Part shown: positions 1 through 8,400 of the stretch, piece after piece
Layout of the letters: the number at the start of each line of letters is the position of its first letter
Position numbering within the stretch: position 1 is the first letter of the stretch
Assembly (NCBI GenBank): GCA_019677205.1
Contig: JAAMXY010004245.1
Span: 1-13,724 of the forward strand
DNA length: 13,724 nucleotides
From: Pinguiococcus pyrenoidosus
Lineage: Eukaryota; Sar; Pinguiophyceae; Pinguiochrysidales; Pinguiochrysidaceae
Reading direction: 5' to 3'
Translations under genes and position numbers: made by a program
Notes under the pieces: model-generated
What the model was told of the DNA's origin: nothing
The model's database searches: none
The model's input: the letters and a program-made list of their open reading frames with translations, nothing else

Positions 1-64
1 AGGCGTTATCAGCTCACAGGTCTTCTTTTGAGCATTCAGTGATCCAGTATCGAGAAGTGCTACA
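1..64 (+). repeat. 3' end of the 5' LTR (partial)
   Basis: These 64 bases are identical to 8818-8881 and end in the same TACA. The sequences diverge directly after this point (TGGTTCGG here, GAAATAAT at the right end), which fixes the LTR end at base 64. The rest of the 5' LTR, including any promoter, is off the left edge. An in-frame TGA at 40-42 closes the gag frame inside the LTR. Confidence 0.93.
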
Positions 65-2385
65 TGGTTCGGGGAATGAAACCGAAAGGACGCGGCGACG
101 AGCCCCGCCGCCGCGAAGCTGAGCCGAGCGCGCCCAGCCCGGTGCAGGGAGTATCTTCTCCAATCCCAGCCCCTCGGACGCCTGCAGACCAACCTGCGAA
201 AGCGGATTCGCCTCAGCGGGCTGTGCCGAAGAAGACCGTCACGTACAAGGACATGGCAGCGACCTTCACTCCACGTTCGAGCATCGCCGCAATTACTGCG
301 GGGAAGTCCGAGTTCACCAAGGTCCATCGCCGTCTTGGCCATCTCAGCGTCCAAGATTTCATTCAATCGCCGCCAAGTCTACTATCCAAAGTCAGCCGAG
401 TCGACGAGTCCGACATCAAGTCCACCATGGATCATATCCACGACGTGCTCCAAGACGCTGCCGACGACGACGTTCTCGATGTCACTGCGACTGAGGTCAA
501 AGATGATCCCGATCATCGCAGTATCGATCTTGAGCATGAAAGCGATGCCAGTGACGTTGCAGAGGACGATTCTGTCGGCGATCACATGGAGGAAAGCAAT
601 GGCTTCATCGCTGACGAGGACGACTTCGCGGAACACGAGGAACTACTCCGACGCGTGGTACGCGGCACCGTCGAGAAGCGGACCCATCAAGGACCACCCC
701 TTCGGACTGCGATCGCCCAAGGAGAGCAGTTCCTGGAGTCCCTTAGCCCTCGTGACGAAGCTCAGGACTTGACTGCTCTGGTGCGCACAGCCGTTCGCAA
801 GGAACTCGGCGCGCTACGCCTCATCTCCCCGCGACACCAAGAGCGCGACACAGAGCCGGACAACTTTTCACGTTTTGCGCATGCGAAACGATCGCACCAG
901 CTGGAGTTTGACTCTAGGGGACGGCCAGTGGGACCCAAGGTGCGCCGTAGCCACCTCACTCCTTATGATCGACCCATACGGCGCACGGAAGCCTCGCGGT
1001 CTGCTACGTCGATCGGTATGAGCCCATTGCCCTTTGCTCAGCACGACTCGAGCCTGGCTCTTCGCCAAGATTCTGTTCGCCACGAATACGCGAAGAAGCT
1101 ATCCGGATACATGCCGTGCTTCCAGCTGGGCCTCAAGGAAGATCGTGAACTGCGGTACACGAGTTTCGAGCGGGATGTAATCAGGCAATTGTGTTCCGCG
1201 TCGATCATCGCCTACGAAGGCGACCTGGATAATGACATCTTGATCGACGTGGATCAGCTCACCGTGCTGCCGCATGCCTCGGACGCAGTTCGCAACGCCT
1301 TTCGCATGGGACTGACCGATTGCCCCAAGGACTTCATCATCGCTGATATCTCGAGCAGAGGGAACGTGATAGATCTCGTCCTGAATTTGCGCGTGCAGTT
1401 CTCTGACGCGGAGGACGCGCGTGCGCTCGATGAGGAGTTCTCTCGGATAAGACAAGCTGACCAAGAGACGGTTACCCAGTATCACACTCGGTTCCAACTG
1501 CAGTACGTCCGCACCTACATCCGGGGCACAAGGTCGTCAGTTCCCCCGTCGAAACTCGCGGACCATTTTCTACACGGCCTTCGCGCAGAATTAGTCCCGT
1601 ACCTCAAATTTGAGGCTTTCATGACCGTCATCAACTCCCGTGGCGAGCATGAACTCGTCCCAGCTGGCGTTGCTCACGCGTTTCGCGCAGCGCTCGCTGC
1701 AGAGCGCAAACAGTCGACTGTCGCCAAGCGGAGTACGTCGGCCACCTACCGCGGACCGGGGCGAGTTCATGCCGTAGTGGCTTCAGATCCGGACTCGCGG
1801 TGCGCTCCAGTCCACTTCAGCGAGATCTCAGCCACTGACGATATTTCAGATGGTCCCTTTTATGGCCCTCGTGAGTTGACCGACAGCGACCTCCGTCCGG
1901 GTGAACACGATGCTCACGGAGCCCTCGTCGTCCACCCGGATGTCGACCTGTTTGAATACTATGATTACAGCGGGCAAGTCATGTTCATTGACCCTCGCAG
2001 CGCTTCTCGTCCCGTACGTCCTTCGCAATATCGAGGGCCTCGTCGACCTCTCGTACCCTGCTCATCGTGTCCTTTCCAGCATGGGGAACATCAGCCGTGC
2101 TTCCTTCGTGATCCAGAGAATGCACCCGAATGGTATCATCGCAAGGTCCGTGAACATCGCGCTTGGTGGAATCGGCTGGTAGACCCCAGCACCGGGCAGA
2201 TCCGCTTTCCGGCTGGCTTTTCGGATACCTCGGTCGGAGGCGGGGGCACATCCATGTCGGCTGCTCGTAGTCGCAAGCCTGCTTATGCGAAGCTGCGTGA
2301 CATTCCGGCGTCTTCTCCGAGCCCCGCGACACCCACGAGGCCGACGACAGCTGCCGCAGCATCTCCTTCCGCCATGTCTGAATGA
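64..2385 (+). CDS. gag: Gag structural protein of the LTR retrotransposon
   Basis: A 773-aa frame from the first in-frame ATG (64; a second ATG lies at 76) to TGA at 2383-2385. Residues about 405-520 resemble the retrotransposon Gag capsid family: a helical region with an F-S-R-I-R-Q ... E-T-V-T-Q-Y-H-T-R-F segment and a later F-L-H-G-L motif, the usual order of conserved Gag residues. Residues 118-200 are strongly acidic; the first 65 are Pro/basic-rich. Near the C terminus a Cys/His cluster (C666, C669, H673, H676, C679) sits next to a basic stretch and may serve as the nucleic-acid-binding knuckle, although its spacing is not the canonical CX2CX4HX4C. Gag would package the element RNA into cytoplasmic particles. 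It is longer than most gypsy Gags. The ATG starts on the last base of the LTR, so there is no leader between LTR and gag. Confidence 0.85.
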   Translation: MVRGMKPKGRGDEPRRREAEPSAPSPVQGVSSPIPAPRTPADQPAKADSPQRAVPKKTVTYKDMAATFTPRSSIAAITAGKSEFTKVHRRLGHLSVQDFIQSPPSLLSKVSRVDESDIKSTMDHIHDVLQDAADDDVLDVTATEVKDDPDHRSIDLEHESDASDVAEDDSVGDHMEESNGFIADEDDFAEHEELLRRVVRGTVEKRTHQGPPLRTAIAQGEQFLESLSPRDEAQDLTALVRTAVRKELGALRLISPRHQERDTEPDNFSRFAHAKRSHQLEFDSRGRPVGPKVRRSHLTPYDRPIRRTEASRSATSIGMSPLPFAQHDSSLALRQDSVRHEYAKKLSGYMPCFQLGLKEDRELRYTSFERDVIRQLCSASIIAYEGDLDNDILIDVDQLTVLPHASDAVRNAFRMGLTDCPKDFIIADISSRGNVIDLVLNLRVQFSDAEDARALDEEFSRIRQADQETVTQYHTRFQLQYVRTYIRGTRSSVPPSKLADHFLHGLRAELVPYLKFEAFMTVINSRGEHELVPAGVAHAFRAALAAERKQSTVAKRSTSATYRGPGRVHAVVASDPDSRCAPVHFSEISATDDISDGPFYGPRELTDSDLRPGEHDAHGALVVHPDVDLFEYYDYSGQVMFIDPRSASRPVRPSQYRGPRRPLVPCSSCPFQHGEHQPCFLRDPENAPEWYHRKVREHRAWWNRLVDPSTGQIRFPAGFSDTSVGGGGTSMSAARSRKPAYAKLRDIPASSPSPATPTRPTTAAAASPSAMSE
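65..82 (+). other. Candidate primer binding site
   Basis: The base after the LTR end begins TGGTTCGGGG. Retrotransposon primer binding sites normally start with TGG, the complement of the CCA tail of a tRNA, directly at or within a few bases of the LTR, so position and first triplet fit. I could not match the rest to a specific tRNA 3' end, and its extent is a guess. If real, it overlaps the start of the gag reading frame, since the gag ATG is at 64-66. Confidence 0.45.
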
Positions 2386-2415
2386 CGGTGCGGGCTCTCT
2401 CACCCCGAGAGAGCC
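2383..2415 (+). promoter_or_regulatory. Putative UGA-CGG stop-codon readthrough element between gag and pol
   Basis: The gag stop TGA (2383-2385) is followed by CGG and, after a 7-nt spacer, by a perfect hairpin: GGCTCTCTC (2393-2401), loop ACCCC (2402-2406), GAGAGAGCC (2407-2415). A G-U pair between 2392 and 2416 could add a tenth pair. The frame after the TGA stays open without another stop into the pol ORF, so decoding the TGA as an amino acid would give one Gag-Pol polyprotein of about 2850 residues. UGA-CGG plus a 3' stem-loop roughly 8 nt downstream is the known type II readthrough signal of several plant RNA viruses and alphavirus-like systems. A weak pseudoknot between loop ACC (2402-2404) and GGT (2422-2424) is possible. 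The alternative is reinitiation at the ATG at 2452, which has G at -3 and +4. Confidence 0.75.
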
Positions 2416-2451
2416 TATCGTGGTCCGCCCGACCGGCAGCCGTCTCCCGTC

Positions 2452-5400
2452 ATGGTCACCACTGCAGAGGGATCCCCACCGAGGACAGCTCCATCTTCGT
2501 CCTGCTCTTCCGATCTGGCGCCCGACCCTCTACCATTCCTTCGCGAACTCGTTACTGCTCGCCAACGTCGACGCCGCCAGTCCCTTATTCAGCTTCGACC
2601 ATTATGTCCCGAGCTACATCCAGTCGTCCCCGCTTCTGCCTGTGCTAGCCGGTGCGATCCTGATCCTCTGTCGCGGGATACTGCTCCTTCGCGTTCAGAA
2701 TCCAGCAGAGCTGGTGCACCCTGGTCGCGGGACGCCAGCGAGGGGCCCGCGAGCTGTGCCGCCAGCGCGGTGTCAGCTCTCCATCCTGGCGGCGCAGATC
2801 AGCCACGCACCGCTCAGTCGCCTCGTGCCGGCATACGCTCATCGCCCGGCGCAGCTTGCTCTGCCGCCGGATCAGCTGCCCGCACGATTGCTACGGCGCT
2901 CAGCGCAGCTGTTTCAGCCTGGTCGAGGGACGCCAGCTTAGAGACCGCGGACTGTACCACCAGTGCGGAGTCGACTGTCCATCCGGACAGTGCTGCTCGA
3001 TGTCACGCTGTTCAGTCGCCTGGTGTCGGCCTGTGCTCATCGCCCGACGCTGCTTGCTCTACCGCCGACTCGGCCGGTCGCACGCGTGCTACGAAGCTGC
3101 CCATGCCCAGCGATGCTGTTTCAGCCTGGTCGAGGGACGACGGCACAGAGATCGCAGGCTGTACCACCAGAGCGGAGTCGACTGCCCATCCTGCCGGTGA
3201 TGATCGATGTCCCACTGCTCCGTCGCCCGGTGTCGGCCTGTGCTCCTCGCCCGGCGCTGCCCGCTCTGCCGCCGACTCGGCCGATCGCACGCGCGCCCAG
3301 GAGCTGCTCATGCCTGGCGATGCCGTTTCAGCCTGGTCGGGGCACGCCAGCACAGAGACCGCGGGCTGTACTACCAGTGCGGAGTCGCCTGCCCATCCTG
3401 ACGGTGCTGATCGCACGAATGCCACGGAGCTGCCCCAGCCCAGCGATGCTGTTCCCGCCTGGTCGAGGGCCACCGGTACGGAGGCCGCAGCCTGTCCTGT
3501 CTGTGTGGAGCCTGCTCTTTCTTCCCGCAGTGCTGTCCCGCCGAGCCGCAGGTCGCCTCTGCGCTTCTCGCCAGGCGTTGCTTGCTCGGCTGGCGGATCG
3601 CTCGAGTGCATGACTGCTGCGGAGCTGGATGTTCCTGCCTTATCGCCGGACGCTGCATCTTTGCGCGCGGAGGCCTGCGGTGCCATCGCGAATTCCCCAT
3701 TCGGCCTCGCTCACGAAAGGGGGGGTGGGTCACTGCAAGTCCCAAGTCCTTCAGCAACATCTAGAAAGGAGCCGAAGGCGATGGACGCCACTGTCAAGGG
3801 TGGGTCACTACAAGTCCCAAGTCCTTCCGCAACATCTAGAGAGGAGCCGAAGGCAATGGACGACATTGTCAACTGTCCTCGTTGGTCACAGGAAGCCGTG
3901 GATGCAGCCATCGCCCGTGTGCTCGCAGTCCGATGCGACTCAGTATCAGAAACACAGCGAGGACCCATGCATCCAGGATGTTTCATCGCCGTGGACCTCA
4001 AGGATGGCCGCCGTTGTCGGGCATTGCTCGACACAGGCAGCACTTTCACTATCCTACAGTCTGCCGGACACTTCCCTGTGCGACCAGCACACGTCCGCGT
4101 TACTGCCGCGAACGGCGCCGCCAGTGTCATCGGCCAGCAAACGATGATGAACCTCAGTGTACAAGGCCAAGAGTATCATCATCCAGCATTGATTGACGCG
4201 AGGCTTCCCATTGCTCTCATTCTGGGCGTTGATTTCATGACTCGCTTCGAAGTCGTGATCGACACTGCGAAGCAGACAGCGGACTTTGGCACATTCCGAG
4301 TGCCTTTCGCACCCGAGTTTATTGCAGACCTGTCAGCATGTACTGTCTTCGGCGCACCGGCGCGAGCCATCCTGTACGTGGATGGTGAGGATCCTCCAGA
4401 GGACTTCATCGACCTCGGAGGTGATCTCGCTATCGACCAAACAGCTACCGAACCTTGTTCTCCATCCGAAGCTGATGCTGTCAGGAACAACGTGATGACC
4501 ACTATCCGTGACTTGCTCCGGACCGAGTGCGAATCACCAACGGAGCTGGACATTTCCCGTCCGAAGCACTTTCCCGCAGAACTATGGCCCTGCGTGATAC
4601 AGGACCGATATCTACGCTCAGCGATTATTCGCCATCAACAAGAATGGAGCAGTGCTACCGAAGAGCAAGTGCAACGAGTCCTTAAGGAGCTACGAGTAGG
4701 CGAAGACCTTTGTGCTCGCGAGCGCAACTACCTACTAGCGATGCACGTGACCTACTTCTTTCTGTTCCGATCGGATCCTGCGGCGCGCATTCGGGTAGAC
4801 CCCATACGGATCCGCACTGTTGCCAACGCTCAACCGCAGCGAGTGCCCACCCGACTATACTCTCTTGCTCAGAACCTATGGTTACAGCAGAAGATCAAGG
4901 CCTTGGTGGCGGCGAAACGCATCGAGCGCAGTCGCTCCGAATGGAGCTCCCCGGTGCACCTTGTAGTCAAAGGGTCAGGATGGCGCTTGGTCATTGACTA
5001 TCGAAAGTGCAACACCCAACTGCTCAACAGTGCCTGGTCCATTCCCAAACTGGACTATCTACTTGAGTGTGCAATCGGAGCCAAGTACTTCAGCTACTAT
5101 GATGTTGAAGATGGATACTGGTGCCTCCCGATCGCTGAAGAGTCTCGCGAGCTAACCGCATTCACTGCGGGAGCCCTTGGTCTATGGCATTGGACAGTCA
5201 TGCCCCAAGGATTACGCCCAGCAGCTGGAGACTTTCAACGCGCCATTGAGACATGGTTCAGTTCGATCCCTCTGCAAGCGCTCTGCCGACTCATCGACGA
5301 TTTCCTGGTGCACAATTCCAGCTTTGAAGACCACGTGTTGACACTGATGATCTTCTTTCATCGCTGTGCCTCGGGCAACATTTTGTTAAAGCTGAAGAAA

Positions 5401-8400
5401 TCAGCTGCTGCGCCGCCGGCGGCAGACTTCCTTGGACATCGGCTGGTGCGTGGTGGCCTTCTGCCTCATCCTGACAGAGTATCAGCTATCAGCCGTCTCC
5501 GACGTCCCACTACTCCTTCGGAATGGCTCTCGTTTATTGGCAAGCTCATCTTCTACTCCCGCTATGTAGAGATGTTCGCTGCCAAGGTACGGCCGCTGTA
5601 CTTTGCCATCAAGGATCCTAGTAGGAGCAATTGCGACGCGGCATTTCGCTCAGTGCAGCGCATTCTCGCGGATCTCCAATCTGCTGTGCTGCAAGTGAAA
5701 CCGGTCGGGACGGATGTGGTGATCCGGACTGACGCATCATCGCTAGCGTGGGGAGCGGTCATCGAGTTCGACGGCAAACCGTTTGAGTTTTACTCGAAGG
5801 CATTCACGCAAACTGAACGACGCTACAGCGTGACGGAGCAGGAATGCCTAGCATTAGTGATGTCTGTGAAGCGATGGCGAAGGTTTCTCAACGGGCGACA
5901 CAAGTTTACAGTCGAGACCGATCATCGAGCTCTCGTATTTATCCTTGGGATGAAGCGAGCAAGCACCGGACGACTGGCCCGTTGGAATCTGGAGCTTCAA
6001 GAGTACGCGGACATCATGACCATCAAGCACCGTCCTGGATCACTCATCAGCAGCGCACCAGCGGATGTCCTCAGCAGGCTCATCGTTCATCCGGAGCCCG
6101 GTGCTACGCGCACATTCGCCGAACTCGCTAGTGAAGCCGCGGCCTCCTGGGTTGGACGCCATGCAGCGATGTACCTCGCGTTCCTCCCGTCCGAAAGACT
6201 GCCGGGTCCTACAACCGAACACCTGATCTCCGCAATGGTCTTGGTGGAAACACTCCATCATCAAGAAGACTGGCTCGGTAGGATCGTGCGTCTACCACGC
6301 GCACTGCTTATGGGAACGGCCATTGCTGATATCGACTGGGCGCAGACTGATTGGTCGGAGTGCCGAGTTACTCGGGTCCATGAGGAGCAAATCACCGTAT
6401 CCTTCGGAGATGGTCCCGACTACAAGCAGCTGTCTCGACGAGTTATCCTCGAGTGCATGCAGTACGATCTGGCAGGAGCGCAGAGTATGGCGCGTACCGC
6501 ATCATCAGACCTTGCCAACAGTGACCAAGTTCTGCAAGCTACGGTGGAGCAGGATCGCCTACTGTCCCTGGCGAGAGGAGTCGTCCATGATGATCGTCTC
6601 CTGATACGTGGCCGGATCTACCGAGTATACAAGGTCCTCGACACTCCTGACCACCCTCTCATCGTCTGTCGTCCGGAGCGCTCGGCTGCTACGATACAGT
6701 CTTCTGTCGAGCAAGCCAAAGCTAACATCCTGGTGAACCACGGGCTCGCTCCGATTCCGGGACAACGTATTTGGGTCCCAGGATTTGTGGTCGACGTGTA
6801 CTCTCGTGTCTACGTGCCCGCTGTGGTCAGCAGCATGACTCTGCCCGAGGTGACCATCGAATACGAGGACAATTACTTCCAGATCGCTTACGAAACGTAC
6901 CTGCGCTACCGCGACGTGAGTCCCTCAATGCATGAAGTGCTCCCTAGACATCAAGACCTCATTGACGAGGAGCTAACACCTCATGCCACGGATGATGATA
7001 ATCATGTCCCTGAGAATAGCAGCATGTCTGGTGCTGTGGGCGACAACGATGTTCCCACCAACGATGAGGACATTCCCTCACGACTAGGAAGCCCAAGAAC
7101 GTCATATAGCGCTGCCGATCAGTCGAGCGATCCCGCGGAGCAGGAGCAGCAACAAGGAGATGATTCAAAGCCGTCGGAAGCTTCGAGCGATGTGTCCCCA
7201 GCGGTCCACCAGTACGGTGATGACGTGCAGCCTGATGATATCATTCTGGACCCACTGCAAGCTGTCGAATGCAAAGCTGCGGTACCGATCCTGTCACTTC
7301 AGAATTGGCCCTGTGCAGACGAACTTGGGAAGCTGCAGCGGCGAGAGTATCAGGCAAGCGGTGACATCGTCAACATCGAGGGTCTCCTCTATCGCGTTCC
7401 CATCGACAACGATCGACGAGCGCCGCAACTCTGCGTGCCCAGCTCGTTACGGGACCAGGTCGTCAACTTCTACCATCAGCGTCTTGGTCACGTCGGCGTG
7501 GATTCACTGTATCGAACTATCGGGCGTATCTACTATTGGCCACGCATGAAGCAAACTGTTCGAGACACGGTCTTGACGTGCCCCACCTGCCAACGGTTCG
7601 TGCAGGAAAATTCTAAGGCGCGCATTCCCTTTCAGATCGACTATCCAGTGCCACCCTACTGCTGGCATACCGTTCATTCTGATCTCTATACAGCTGGGGC
7701 CGAGAGCTTGGAGGGTTATCGATATGTTCTGGTGTTCAAGTGTGGTCTGAGTCGCTTCAGCGACTTTTATCCGCTGCGCGACAAGTGTGCGGCGACGCTC
7801 ACAGCGCACTACAATCAGATGGTGTCGAAGTTCGGTGTGCCCTACGTGCTAGTTACTGACGAAGGGACCGAGTTTCATGGTTGCCTTCACGATTGGGCGT
7901 CGTCCCTCAACCTGGGAGCTCACCGATTCATCACGATACGGAACCCGCGCGCTAATGGGAATGCAGAACGGCAGTTTCGCACGACTGCTCGCATGATCCG
8001 TGGGTTCACTGGCACCGATCGACGTTTGACGTGGCATGCTTGTTTGCCGTTACTCCAGCTGGCCTACAACGCTACCATTTCCGACACTGGATACTCACCG
8101 GCTGCATTGATGTTTGGCGGACGTGAGATTCATCTACCAGGTGAAGAAGTATTACGACAGATGATGCAAGCAGCTCGTCATGAACACGTGCAACGGCATA
8201 GTGAGGATCTCTTGCTTGCCATCCGTCGTGTCGAACGGGCTCTCCAAAGGCGACGCCAGTCGAACCGTGACCAACAATTGCGTCATGTAGTGCGGCGAGT
8301 CGCGTTCGACTACAAACCCGGCGAATACGTGTACGTCCTCGCGGACGTTGATACCATTGACCGGCGTCCGGGAGCGCATCGCAAGACCAACCAACGCTGG

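Noticed and set aside
2383-2385. TGA as a selenocysteine codon
   Set aside because: A hairpin close behind a TGA can also be a selenocysteine redefinition element, but there is no selenoprotein family at this point and no reason for Sec in a Gag-Pol linker. The CGG context fits readthrough better.
2285-3686. Several open frames of 90-220 codons on both strands in the repeat region
   Set aside because: The repeat period is a multiple of three and GC-rich, so stop-free frames are copied in every register. Only the frame continuous with protease and RT is supported.
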